A stretch of 64,000 nucleotides of DNA from Endomychus coccineus (GCA_958510875.1 OY294068.1:21618297-21682296), one strand, 5' to 3'; counted from the stretch's first letter, positions 12,005-23,809 are shown. A program made the numbers and translations. Notes: a model not told the origin generated them from the sequence alone.

Positions 12005-12215
12005 TGGAGGGGGCCAGGTAGCTCAGTGGTGGAAGCATCGATCTTCTAATAACTGTGGCGGTCGGTCACGGGTTCGAATCTACCGACTGCGGAATTTCTC
12101 CGATAGCCCGAGAAAGTGGTGAGGCAAGATACAATGGGTCTTCAAGCCTAAGTCATCATCTAACTAAGGATGCAACCAAACTGTTGTAAGGCATTGAAAG
12201 AATTTTATTGTTTAG
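12005..12215 (+). repeat. tRNA-derived SINE
   Basis: The head contains a good RNA polymerase III A box (TAGCTCAGTGG, 12,019) and B box (GGGTTCGAATCT, 12,070) at typical spacing. The acceptor arms do not pair and the anticodon arm is poor, so it is not a functional tRNA. An unrelated body follows (agaaagtggtgaggcaagat onward) and ends near aagaattttattg. Confidence 0.65.
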
Positions 12216-12264
12216 AATATTTCGTAGTAGGTACATAAAATTTATATATTAATCTTGTGATTTT

Positions 12265-12500
12265 TTTTTTAAATAATCAACATGAGTTGACCATTTGATA
12301 TGTTGATCTATATGAACGCCCAAATATTTTATTATAGAGCTTTTTTGCACAATATCAGTGATCATTTAAAATTGGGGGTTCTAAGTTCTTCAGTAGACCA
12401 GTATCGGTTGGCAAAACAAACATGTAATTAGTTTTAGAAGCATTTAGCTTCAATAGGCTTATACCTAACCACGATTCATAATATTAATAACTTCCTGCGA
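12265..12500 (-). pseudogene. LINE reverse-transcriptase scrap
   Basis: Minus-strand frames give NASKTNYMFVLP and, in another frame, IIKYLGVHIDQHIKW. These correspond to the region after the RT active site and the thumb of a LINE RT. Frameshifts and stops show it is dead. Nothing else of the element was seen nearby. Confidence 0.65.
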
Positions 12501-14160
12501 TATTTGCCCAACTTTCTCTCTGGATGCAGATAGCTGTCAAAATGTTAAAACCCAGATGTCAGTTCGGCAGCGTTTAGAGAAAATTAAAATGAAAAAAAAA
12601 AGATTCAATGATAGTTATTTTCCCACCAATAATATATTATTAAGTATCTATTATACATAGATAATATAGCTACAATATTATATAGGAAAGTATACAATAT
12701 AATTGAATATCGACGTTCATTTTATCAAATTCAAGTTAAATAATCTGATTCTGTGGATCAAACCAAGCAGCAACGAGAATCTCATCGGGTTACACAAACA
12801 AATCAAAATAAACAATAATTTAAATCAAAATCAATTCATTCCAAGAATCTGTAATGGATTGAAGGTTATAATCTTTTTGAATGTAAGTAAAGAAGTACAA
12901 CTGTATGAATATGTTAAAAATTAAGTTTAGCTTTTTGTAAATTTGTTGGTGTCAGCTTCTTTTAGATAACGTTTGAAAATTTTGAAATCCTCAATATTCT
13001 TAAGGGAAACTCCAGTAATGCTGTCTATAAAGTACAGCATAAATTAACTAAAGTTTTGTATGTATGGAAATCTATTAATTCATTACTAGATAAGTTTATA
13101 AATTGGCAATTATCTAGAAATTAATTGTACAAACAAGAATAGATAGATCTACATATTTATCCCGCAGTTTCTATCCGAATAATTGATGAAAATTCAGTGC
13201 AAAGGATTCGACAGTGTGAAAATAAATAGTTGATAACCTCCCAGACCCTTAACTGTGCATTCACGGAAAATAGTTTCCTAAGGCCATTATTTCGTAGTGT
13301 CTCATTTGAATTTATCTTCAGAAGTTTCGAAGTACTTCCACATTATTTAAACCATGTGCCGACACAACACAATCTCAAAATAACGGATTTAGAAGGTAAA
13401 TGGGTTTCCTCCCGTTATAATTTAATGGTATGCCATTTTGCACGACGTAACGACTGTTAAGATAGGACGAGGGTCGGAAAAAATTTATAAGAACCCTCTG
13501 GGAGCAATAAGGGTAAGTGTGGTGCACTCACAAATTAATTAAGTCTTAAACTCTTCATGTCGATATCAAAACAAAATGTTTTAATGATGTTTTTAACCGT
13601 ATATTCCCACCTTGCTCTCACGTCTTTAATATATACTATTTTTTTAACAATACAACTCTCATGTTCCAATGAATATTATCGGAATGTTTCTTCATCAATA
13701 TAGTGCTGAATTATAACTAGGCTGGTCTGAAAGACCCTGAACAGGAGTGCAGTAAGAAATTACATCCATTTGAAAGAAATGTAAGCTACATAGGTTGAAG
13801 AAAACTCGGTAGCTTAATTCCTATGCATTTAATAATAATAATCACAAAGATATCACAATTGTACAATCGCTGTGCGTCAATAAACATATTGAAATGATAG
13901 CTTATAATTTTAAATGTTGTAACGAAGCTTAAATTTTGAAATATCATTTATTTTAGATCAGGCAGTAAATACGAATATTATGCGTGAACTCCGAATATGT
14001 ATTCCGTGATTGTCACTTTTCTAAATCTCCGTAATTTTGAATTTGAAGTGTAATTATTCAAATAAATGAATCGAATTCATGCCCGTTTAGAAAATTGCAT
14101 TCATTCCAATTAACTTATGTTGCAAAAACGGAGATCTGGTAAGTTAACGCATCAAAGTTT
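12500..14160. other. non-coding, nothing recognised
   Basis: AT-rich DNA with only weak, short reading frames (for example 73 aa at 12,703 and 76 aa at 13,230). None shows a domain. Confidence 0.55.
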
Positions 14161-14169
14161 GAACAGCTT

Positions 14170-15200
14170 TATGTATAAAAAGGGCCAACAACCAAAAAAC
14201 TCTGATAACATTTGTTCACTGTATCAAGAGGAACTACCGAGATAACATGAGCGCGAATTTTAGATCTAAAAAGTAGCGTCACTTTCAAGCATTGTTCGGG
14301 ACATAAATAAAAAAGGCCTCGGCACAAAATAAGGAATTGGTGGTACGGACGTGACCAGAACCTCGGAAACATATAAAAGGCAGTGACAGACAAAAGATCG
14401 GGATTATGATTATCAATTCATAATTATTATCATTCAGAATCAGAGTCAGTGCCGTTGAAGTGAGATTATTAATCAGAATCAGAGTGAAGTCAGATTTAAA
14501 ATTTGAATTGTATATAGTGTTCCGTGTTAGTGAATTTAACATAAGGTAAATGATAGCTCAATACTTTATTTTCGGGCATTACAATATATTTTCCGATCCG
14601 ACCGAATTTTAACCGTTTGATATATCGTAGTGCGTTTTAACAACATTTTCAAGTGATAATGGTATCTGAATGATTACCGTACAGCGCTTATTACTCTAGG
14701 ACCTGCTTGATTTGTGTTTTTCGTAAATTGATGAATGTAAATCTTGTATCAACCGATTCCGTACCGTTGAATTGAATTTAAATACCGATCATATCGTAAA
14801 AATAGATATGTTGTAACAGTTTTCTTTTACCGCTTGAGCTTCCTTACATTTTCCACCTGGGTGAATTTTTGTGAATTATACCGTTCAATTGCATTCCACT
14901 AATTATCCTGAAAGTGTACTTGTTTTAATTATTATATATTTTAATATTTGAAATTTCCCGTTTTATTAAGTTATTTCTGCTCCATCTTCAAATGAGCTAA
15001 GTTTTAACCAAATATCAATTGTAATTAAAGCCTACAATTTTGATACTGTTTTCTGCCCAATGGGCCCTGGTTTTACTTCACTGTAGCTACCCTAAGGACA
15101 AGGCTATCTATAGATAGCATAGTGACAAGCCTTGTGGTTAGGACCCTAGCAGAAGTCCTCAAAAAGGAGTAAAGCTTTGGAAAAATCTGGCGCCCGAGGA
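14170..15200 (+). mobile_element. possible LTR-retrotransposon remnant (LTR end + primer-binding site)
   Basis: The sequence TGGCGCCCGA at 15,188 matches the start of tRNA primer-binding sites of many LTR retrotransposons, for example tRNA-Lys users. Upstream are two TATA-box-like sites (14,174 tataaaaaggg and 14,372 tataaaagg); the second is followed by cagtgacagac. No second LTR, gag or pol frame was found. A chance match is possible. Confidence 0.3.
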
Positions 15201-16430
15201 TTTGAAGTTAACCGCAGTACGCAGTTTACCGAAAAGTCACATGGTACACGACATAATGTCTACAAAAGATATCGGGAATAATTTGTTAGTTCCATTGTAA
15301 AACTTAATACTCAATAATAAAAACTAGAGAATGTGATACAAAAAAAAATATCTAAAATATTTCTAGGTGAAATAAAATCAGACGACTTTGATGAGTAGTA
15401 GTATATGAGTATAATATATTGCACACATTAAAATATTGTTCCATAACATCTGTTGATGTAGAACTCAGTTTTTCGCTGTATAAAAATATTTAAACTGATG
15501 AAAGACATTCCTTTTTGACTGAAAATTTTGAAAAACATAATAATAAATTCCTTCCAAAGTGTGACGGAATAATTATTATTTTTCTTATTTTATATGTTAA
15601 ATTCTAGGTTAAATTGGATATTGTAGTTTATTCTATGCAATTTGATGTAATATAAAAGTGTGTTATGAAAAATTTTTTCTTTATATATAATATGTTCTGT
15701 TCTTCAGAAAAATTAGTATTCACTTTTCTAGGGTGTACGATTTTGCATCATTCAACAAGAAAAATTGGGCGTATTTATTCTCATTATTTGTATCATGTTT
15801 GCATATGTTCAAAAAATATGTGCATATTTTCAATAAAGGCTAACATAAATATGCGCATATATTAACATTTTTTTCCTGCATATATTCCGCGCTTTAGTAA
15901 TGACATCACCACCATAAAACTGAGAAGACATTAAATTAATCGTTTCATTATGAAAGAACGATAAAATATACAGTCAAACTAATAACGTAAATTATAACAA
16001 TGAGTTCGATATAATCTGGTAATTCTAAGCCGAGTAGAGAGTAGGTCAAGGGTTGTTGTTCAACCGCCTCAAGTTCTCTACACTCCACTCTTTAGTGGAA
16101 TACAATTGTACTCTTTCATGGAACTCAATCTTCAGAAACATACATTGATATCCAATTCCAAGTTGTACGAAAAAAAAAACGAGCATGACTCATTGTCCAT
16201 GTTAACTTATCCCGAATCTCCAGTTATCAGTATTACGTTAAAAGGTGAATTGAGATTGATTGTGGATAACCGCGTTATCTAACAATTAGAAAAGTATCAA
16301 TTTTGTTGAACTCCAGATTAAAAGAACTGACTTTTTCATTCACGACCTTCTGCTTTGTTAAAGAAGACTTGTACGCGGTTAAGTTCTCTGATCTGTAGAT
16401 CTTTGAGAGAAACTTTTAATAATGATTCTT
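15200..16430. other. non-coding, nothing recognised
   Basis: AT-rich stretch. A 66-aa frame at 15,665-15,865 has no recognisable motif. Confidence 0.55.
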
Positions 16431-16959
16431 GACTCAGGTGTGAATTATATATAAATTTCCGGGCAATAGGTCACTTCAACACATATGCTTATTATTTTCG
16501 TCTTTACGTACGTTTCGGTCTCACGATCATCATCAGAAGACGTATTATGTCTAAGACGGGATTTATTAAATTTTATTGTATCAGCACAAAACGTCCTTAT
16601 CGCACCAATTTCAATTGAAAATGCCCAAATCGCCGAAACCAACAAAACAGAATAATCGAAATTGTAACACATCAATGTTGTAAGTATATGGAATGTATCA
16701 AGAATCCACTGCTTAGCGATATTCTTATAATATACGGACACATGTCAACAAACTCTGTTTGAAACTAGAAATATAAAGCTCAAGTATCTAGGTACTTTCG
16801 AACCAGATGTTAAAGATTAATGAGGTAAAAGAAAAAGTTTTTAGACGTTATTAGAAATATTACTGTTTGATCATTTTACCTAGAATATACTTTTAACATT
16901 ATAAAAACGCATGTAGGTATTTGCAAGGGTTTTAGTTGATCAAATTAGTATAAATCTAA

Positions 16960-18300
16960 CTTAATGACTCAGTATCAGCGAGGGCGGTGGAATTTTCTAA
17001 GTTCTTGTTTCTTGTACTATACTTATGACCATACATTCTTTTCTGTAAATATTGTTTTGAGATTCCTGTGTAAGACCCATGGCCGGATTTAGGGGGACAA
17101 ACAGGGCTACAGCCCAGGGGCCTCCACAAAAGAGTGACCCCACAATAGACTTCGGAAAAAAAAATCTTTCAGATTCCGACTAGTAAACACTAGTAAAAAA
17201 ATTTTCCCTTGATATTTTTTTTCGCTAATTCTTGTTTCCGATTATATTTATATATATGTGTTAAATACTAAAAGAATTTACTTGGTTTCACAATAAATTA
17301 TTTATTGAAAAACTCGACTGAAAAAATTGTTCATTTTATCTGGAAAATAATTTGGGGTCAGGGGGCCTCCACTCCTTTGTTGCCCCGAGGCCTTCAGACC
17401 TCTAAATCCGGCCCTGATAAGTCCCATCGCAATCTGAACAATTTAATTTGTATACTGTGTGGTTTTGTTTATCTTTAGGTATTAAAGGTTTTAGATTTGA
17501 GAGATATTTCCTAACACAGTTGAGAGGCCTATGAGCAATATTTATATCATACTTTTCTAAAAATTTCTCCGGAATGTACGGTAATGTTATAAAATTATCT
17601 GTATTACCATTTATGTTATTTACACATGACGTTCCATTATGGATTTTGTTTATTCTTTCTTTAATGATGGGATTAAAACTGTTTTTGGGTAGCCATTCAT
17701 TTTCAGGGTATTACTAATAATTTTTAAATTTTTGGGACTGTCCTCTGGGTGAGACAATTCAACTGCGCGATCTGTAAGACTGTTTATAACAATTTGTTGG
17801 TGTTGGTGTAACGGAATTGAAGTGAAGATAACGTTTTCATTTTTCCATCTGTATCATGCCTAATGTTCATATCTAGGAAATTTATGTTTCTGTTCACTGT
17901 CATTTCACAAGTAAATTGAAGTTTACAGTGTAAATTGTTATATTTATTAATCACCCACTGAATTTTATCATTGAGAACACACATTAGGGAATCATCTACA
18001 TACCGTTTAAAGAATACCAGTTTGAGAATCTAATTCCATTACTAGGTTAGCAATAGTAGCTGAAATAGGAGATCCCATTGCGTGCCGAATATTTGCCCAA
18101 ACCGTTTCGAAAATAACTGCATTCTAAACAAAACTGTACTGCATCTATAAATTCCAATTGATCTAGAGGTGTGTGGTTTTTAATCTCTGCCCAACGTTTT
18201 TATGCTACTAAATGCCCAAAAGATTGGTGTATTTGTAAGTGAAGAAACAACGTCCAAGGAAATTAATATATGATCTACGGGTACGAATTGATTTTTTTAT
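16960..18300 (-). pseudogene. PLE RT + GIY-YIG coding relic
   Basis: Read from 18,300 downward on the minus strand. RT motif A is ISLDVVSSLTNTP (one extra Ser). Motif B is GSPISATIANLVMEL. A frameshift follows, then motif C KRYVDDSLMC with the catalytic YVDD intact, and NFLDMNIRHDTDGK. The linker continues as NTLKMNGYPK and IPEKFLEKYDINIAHRP in shifting frames, up to HTVYKLNCSDCDG, the start of the GIY-YIG domain. There the MITE interrupts. On its far side the domain resumes as SYTGISKQYLQKRMYGHKYS. At least three frameshifts make it inactive. The N-terminal half of the RT is absent. The 66-aa frame at 17,784-17,984 is part of it. Confidence 0.82.
17078..17416. mobile_element. hAT-type MITE, 339 bp
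   Basis: Terminal inverted repeats begin CAtGGCCGGATTTAG on the left and CAGGGCCGGATTTAG on the right complement. Subterminal ggggcctccac also recurs inverted near 17,361. An imperfect 8-bp target duplication (gtaagacc / ataagtcc) flanks it, as expected for hAT transposons. There is no transposase frame, so it is a non-autonomous copy. It lies inside the GIY-YIG codons of the PLE. Confidence 0.85.
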
Positions 18301-18419
18301 AAATTCATTAAAATGCCATCGGTCTTTCACATAGAATTCAACGTACATAAAGACGAAAATAATAAGCATATATGTTAGTGTGACCTATATCCCGAAAATT
18401 TATGTATAATTTGAGACAT

Positions 18420-20830
18420 AATTTGAGAGGAGCATTAGGTTGGTGTCGATACTAATAAAAGGGAGATTCAGATTGAGTTTCCACATTAGAAGCTGAAATA
18501 TTTTTGAAACTACACTGTATTTGTCAACAACAACGTGACATTTATAATTTAGAAACATAAACAAAAATAGTCATAGAGATGAAATGAAATATGGCCAGTG
18601 TGGTGATCGTCAAATTTTTTCGTATGATACAGAATTAATGATCTCTAGTATTATCAACAAAGTAAAAAGATGATATATATTCATGCGAGCGGGTAATAAT
18701 GAGAAGGGTAAGTAAGATAACTTTTCTGTCAGTGTAGCACAATGTTTTCCAAGTTTCAAATTCATAAACTAAAAAGCTAACGAATTAAAATCTTAATTTG
18801 TATGCGCCTTCCCGTCTCTCCACTAGAGCAAGCTGAATGCAATTAAAAGAGTTTCCTGGCCACTAAGCCAGTTAAGGGCTGTAATATATAGCTCATATTA
18901 CGAGCTCACTATACAACAGTATACTATCGGCGCTGATAACCTAGGAATACATTATTATTTCACGTTGTCTGGTAAATCTAAATCTACGGTATATGTGCAA
19001 TTCAATTTTACGTTCTCTGGTGAATCTGAATTTACGATAAATGTGCAATTCGAAGCTCCTGGTTTTATTGAGTTATTTTCAACAGAATGTCACAATACAA
19101 TTAGGATGATTGGTTCTCTCACACATTATCCACCGATGCTACTTCGTAAAATTCAAGATTCTAACCAATTACAACTGTCTTATGTTAAATAAAGGCAGAC
19201 TGTCTTTTCCTAGAATTGAGTTTACTTATTATAGCTGCTGTGCCTAAATATGTTATTCTACAGTTTGATAATACATGGAATACTTAAAAAGGTACTCATG
19301 TAACAAGATATCATAAAAAAACTGGTCTAGTGCCAAACGTACTGGAGAACACCTCATTTTGTGAAATGCCAGAAAATTTTACCTCTTCTTCTGCTTCCGA
19401 TCCAATTATCTTTAGTCAAGACCGAAATAACAAGAAAGATTCTTCGGATTGATCCATATGAATATGAGAATTTATTGAAAGATCTGTTATTGTCTTGGTT
19501 TCCAAGTATCGCTTTGGGATGAGCAAGCTCAAAAACAACAAAATTCCAAACGATTCGTACTTCTTTATTAATAATCAGACGTTTGCAAGAATCGATACCA
19601 ACTACATAAAAAATTGGATAGGCAAATGTGAAAACAGCATCTCAATAACATAAAAATTAAAGCAACAACAAATATCAATGGCAGGAAATATGTAGCAATC
19701 AATGAGTCAAATATGTATATTGTTTTAATTGTTATTGACTGATTTACAGTTTATGGGTGAAAGTATGAGCTATTTTCAACTGTGCTTCGCTATTACCTCA
19801 TGACGATGGAAGACTAACAATAATTCGTAATGATACCTATCCTAACAGAATCCATCGGAGGCCCTCATATGAAATCGAACTTACCTAGAACAATAGAAAA
19901 GTGTGATTAAAAATAGATACTATGGAGTCATCATCGATTCAAGATTATATATGGATACTGCTAGGTAAATCGCATATCAATCACAACAGAATATACAAAT
20001 GAAGGGTACAGGATATCAAAGCATTAAGGTGGAGCATTTTCGTCTCACGATGTTCTAAACATTGTTACGAAGGTATTGCATATTCATTAGCATAGCATTT
20101 TTATTTACTATATCGATAACGTACCTAGTTCACGGTACCGATTTTAAGAAAGTAGAGCATTTTATTGAATTAAGTAAATTTATGGAACCTAGTGGAAAGT
20201 TTTATTCCATTACATCTTCCCCGAAAAGGTAAAAAAAATGTGAGCTGATGGCATACATTTTTTTTAATACTCGAATTTCCCTTACATTGTATACATTATG
20301 TATTTATGTCTATAACGACATACTTGGAGGCCCCTTGCTTAGCTAGTCCAACTTATATCCAACAATATATCATAGACAAAACTTTGTTCATAATTGATGG
20401 TCACACATATTATTATTATACTTTGGGATTTGCGGATACTCTTTAGTTTTAATGCTTCCTGCCTGAAATGAGGTGAATGCATCTCAATGAATTTTTGTAT
20501 TATTTTTGCCGCAAAACTATGAATTAGAATCTCAAAGCTTTTACAATAGGCGAATTCCAATAAGACGATAGAAAAATGAGCAAAGACTCGCCCAGCGGTA
20601 CCCAGCTGATTAATCAGGTTCGTTTAAAGCAAAGGTTTAGTCATAGTTTTGGTCAAATGGCATTATCTTTGGAGATAACTGGGTCCAGGATTATTTCGAA
20701 GAATCACACACACTCATGGTTAGAAAATGTGATGTATCTTCACTAGTTACAGTAGTTACTACATTGCACTGTGATATATTCTATCTACGGGTACGGCAAA
20801 ATTGAGCGTAAAACTAATTTTTTTTAATGA
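18420..20830. other. non-coding; short tandem duplication only
   Basis: No element was recognised. At 18,967-19,062 a segment of about 51 bp (tctggtaaatctaaatctac onward, ending tgtgcaattc) is repeated once with substitutions, inside a 75-aa frame at 18,965-19,192. The frame has no known domain. Confidence 0.5.
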
Positions 20831-20839
20831 AAACAATTT

Positions 20840-21475
20840 ATTTAAACATGTAAAATTATTTATGAAGAACTACATCGAGTAAATGACCGCCACGACAAGT
20901 CAGACAATGACCAACTCTATTTTGAGCGTGCATGATAATATTTCCCATGTCTCTAAGAAGAGCGAAAGCTTCAAGCGCTGTGTGTCATGTAGCGTGATCT
21001 TGCTGGAACCAGAAGTTTTTCATGCAAAGTTCTTCCAACTGTAGTTGCAGAAATTCACGTTTCATAGTTCGATAGCGTTCTTCGTTAACAGTAACTGTAT
21101 TGTCCCTGGAATCTTAAAAAAAGAAGAGTTTTCTGTTCCCGAAAAACGATAAGGTAACTTGATAACACGACCAGGAAGGCAAAAATTTGCTTCATCGCTA
21201 ATTATCAAATTTTACCAGAAATTGGGTTCTGTTTCCACTAAGTTCGTAACGATTTGTGCGTGTTGCAAACCTCTCCAAATAGCAATTGAACGTAGTTTGA
21301 ACACAGTTTGAATTTTATATGGATACATACGAAAGTCCAAGTGCGAAATTCTTCTTAAAGACCGCTCAATCTTAATTGGGTCACACGTCCTCTTGTGGAA
21401 GTTGTTGATTCTGCCTGATATCAGCCCGAACAGAACGAGGTCTTCCAGTATGCTTTACATCACTTACTGTGCTTT
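20840..21475 (-). pseudogene. transposase relic, IS630-Tc1-mariner superfamily
   Basis: Decayed minus-strand frames, read from 21,475 downward. GRPRSVRADIRQ is a helix-turn-helix linker. RMYPYKIQTVFKLR, VETEPNFW and IISDEANFCLPGRVIK follow, with the first catalytic Asp. QDHAT-HTALEAFALL then carries the second Asp, with a stop where a Cys/Trp codon would be. The protein ends with RVGHCLTCRGGHLLDVVL, the C-terminus. The block with the third acidic residue (usually PDLTPLDF-like) is deleted between RDMG and the C-terminus. It is related to, but clearly diverged from, the transposase at 22,174-23,118. Confidence 0.65.
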
Positions 21476-22173
21476 CTGTGAAAATTCGTTTGCTAAACGA
21501 AGAACTATTTTTCCGTGTGGAGCTCTTCGATCCGAATACGCTCTCCCAAAAGCGCATTGAGTTAAATTAATCGAAGAAAAGTATTGGAAATACAATTTAA
21601 CAATGTATGCGCATGGTTGAGGCGAATTACGTTCCATAACAAAATTCTGTATCTTTCTACTTTGATATAAAACTTTACTTTCGACAGTTGTCAAAGAAAT
21701 AAAACAAATAAAACAATATTACATATACAGAGTGTTCCATCTCAGACGAGCCACCCCGTATATTTCTTATCCCATAGTGAGTGGAAAAATCTCCCGAAAC
21801 ACGTCCAATGATTTTGTTTGGGGGACATCTTTTGACGTATATTTGAGGCTTGAACGAGCAACCCCCTAATAGGGGGCGCTTCAACCCCTCAAAATGGAAT
21901 GGGGGAGATGGGTTGAGTGATACGTCATTTGAAAGGTCTTGGAAACCTCTTTACAACGGTGTATGAAAAACGTAAATTGGATGAATCGTTTTCGCCAAAA
22001 ATTAATTTTGTTGCTCGAATGCGCCACCTTGAATATTTTGGTTATTTGTACAATGTACAAGCTCATTTTTATTAAGCCTTTTTCACAAACTTAAGCAATC
22101 TTCACAAAATCACATTCGTAAAAAATTGAATTGTGTTGTCATGCTTACAATGAAAAAAATTAAATTTGCGTGT

Positions 22174-23118
22174 TTAAATCAAATGTTCAAAATGTCCTCC
22201 ATTGACTTCCATACAATTATACAATCTTGACTGAAACCCGTCTCTAACATGTTTCAGCATAATTGGAGTTATTTGACAACACTCATTTACAATTCGTTGG
22301 CGTAGTTCGTCCAAATTTTCAGGCTGAGTCACAAAAATCTTGGACTTAAGATGTCCCCACAATAAGAATTCCAGAGGGTTCAGGTCAGGAGATCGGGCAG
22401 GCCACTCCATAGGACCTCTTCTTCCAATCCAACGACCGGGGTATTGCAAATTGAGGTATTGGTGAACTGGTGCGGCGTAGTGAGGAGGAGCTCCGTCTTG
22501 TTGGAAATGCAATTGTTGTTCAAGTAGTAAAGGATCGTTTTCTAAGTGTTCAGTTATTAACGGATCAATCGCATTTTCCAACATTTCAAGATAAATTTCC
22601 CCATTTAAATTACCAGGAATAAACAGAGGTCCAATTAGGTGGTCTCCCAAAATTCCTACCCAAACGTTTAGCTTTTCCCGATGTTGAGTGTGAGCTTCTC
22701 GAAATATATGATGATTTGTATCGCTCCAAATTCTACAGTTATGCCGGTTAACCTCTCCATTAAGTAAAAAAGTGCATTCGTCAGAAAAGCAAACGTAGTA
22801 CAAGAAATTTGGGTTATTGTTCATACACTCGACCATAATTTCGCAAAACTCTTGCCTTCGATCCCAATCATCATCACTTAATTCCTGAATTAATTTAATT
22901 TTGTACGGATGGAACTTGTGTTTATTTAAAATTCTGAAAACGTTAGATTGGCTAATACCGGAAGCTGCATAAAGTTGTCGTACAGATTGCGTGTTTGGCA
23001 TAAGTTGGACATGTCCCAATACTGCCACAGCTGCTCCTTCATCATTAACAATTCCAATGAGTGCCCTTTTTTTATCCATTACTGAACCCGTCTCCACAAA
23101 TTTTGCAATCAATTCCAT
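22174..23118 (-). CDS. transposase (DDE, 41-residue D-to-E spacing), N-terminus frameshifted
   Basis: A 314-aa open frame; the enzyme that would cut and paste the surrounding element. Helix-turn-helix remnants lie at about residues 40-70 (SVRQLYAASGISQSNVFRIL, HPYKIKLIQEL). Catalytic blocks are VCFSDECTF (first Asp), HFQQDGAPPHY (second Asp) and WPARSPDLNPLEFLLWG (Glu). By hand count there are 41 residues between the second Asp and the Glu, longer than Tc1 (34) or classic mariner (34, with Asp). The C-terminus is EVNGGHFEHLI. Upstream, in the -1 frame, MVYARAAARIFNENHPFAIST looks like the native N-terminal helix-turn-helix. A one-base loss near 23,119-23,122 therefore separates it, and the annotated Met is probably internal. 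Confidence 0.85.
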   Translation of the reverse strand: MELIAKFVETGSVMDKKRALIGIVNDEGAAVAVLGHVQLMPNTQSVRQLYAASGISQSNVFRILNKHKFHPYKIKLIQELSDDDWDRRQEFCEIMVECMNNNPNFLYYVCFSDECTFLLNGEVNRHNCRIWSDTNHHIFREAHTQHREKLNVWVGILGDHLIGPLFIPGNLNGEIYLEMLENAIDPLITEHLENDPLLLEQQLHFQQDGAPPHYAAPVHQYLNLQYPGRWIGRRGPMEWPARSPDLNPLEFLLWGHLKSKIFVTQPENLDELRQRIVNECCQITPIMLKHVRDGFQSRLYNCMEVNGGHFEHLI

Positions 23119-23339
23119 TACGTACTTATGGCGAATGGATGGTTTTCGTTAAATATCCTTGCAGCCGCTCGAGCATACACCATATTTTTTGGAATTTTAA
23201 ACAAATCAGCAAAGTAGTAACTCAACAGATTGATTAATATCATGAAATGATCGAAGAAACGCTAAAACCAGATAAACACCTTCTAAGAACAAAAGATGAA
23301 GGCAACATAAGGAAATGTTTTGCTGATTTTTTATTCATT

Positions 23340-23400
23340 AGTTTGAGAGAATGTATTATGGTATGGAAGTCAATGGAGGACAATTTGAACATTTGATTTA
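23340..23400 (+). pseudogene. inverted duplicate of the transposase 3' end
   Basis: The plus strand reads RMYYGMEVNGGQFEHLI then stop, matching RLYNCMEVNGGHFEHLI at the end of the minus-strand transposase. It is carried at the inner edge of the right arm, so the inverted repeats include coding sequence. Confidence 0.85.
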
Positions 23401-23809
23401 AACACGCAGATTTAATTTTTTTCATTGTAAGCATGACAACACTATTCAATTTTTTTACGAATGTGATTTTTTGAAGATTGTTTAAGCTTGTGAAAAAGGC
23501 TTAATAAAAATGAGCTTGTACGTTGTACGGGTAACCAAAATATTCAAGGTGGCGCAAATTTACGTTTTTCATACACCGTTGTAAAGAGGCTTCCAAGACC
23601 TTCCAAATGACGTATCACTCAACCCCTCTCCCCTATTCAATTTTGAGGGGTTGAAGCGCCCCCTATTAGGGGGTTGCTCGTTCAAGCCTCAAATATACGT
23701 CAAAAGATGTCCCCCAAACAAAATCATTCGACATGTTTCGGGAGATTCTTCCACTCACTATGGGATAAGGAATATCGGGGTGGCTCGTCTGAGATGGAAC
23801 ATCCTGTAT

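Larger units (their letters stand above)
16437..18415 (-). mobile_element. second Penelope-like element, inverted ends, interrupted by a MITE
   Basis: The outer 80 bp (16,437-16,520) reappear as reverse complement at 18,338-18,415 (shared taggtcac, catatatgcttattattttcgtcttta). This gives the inverted terminal repeats of a truncated PLE. The minus-strand coding relic between them runs RT then GIY-YIG. A hAT-type MITE (17,078-17,416) splits the endonuclease. The left end also carries a hammerhead-like motif (16,509-16,536, minus strand). A solo relic of the same family lies at 11,810-11,965. Confidence 0.85.
21728..23806 (-). mobile_element. IS630-Tc1-mariner transposon with ~470-bp terminal inverted repeats
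   Basis: The ends read TA-cagagtgttccatctcagacg on the left, with the complement at right (cgtctgagatggaacatcctg-TA). The TA target duplication is at 21,726-21,727 and 23,807-23,808. Arms of about 470 bp (21,728 to about 22,225 and 23,340-23,806) match in inverted orientation. The inner end of the right arm is an inverted duplicate of the transposase 3' end. The total is about 2.08 kb with one transposase gene on the minus strand. Confidence 0.88.

Noticed and set aside
12005..12090. Functional tRNA gene
   Set aside because: Good A and B boxes, but the acceptor arms do not pair and a SINE-like body follows.
15665..15865. 66-aa frame with Cys-rich stretch
   Set aside because: AT-rich random frame without domain or start context.
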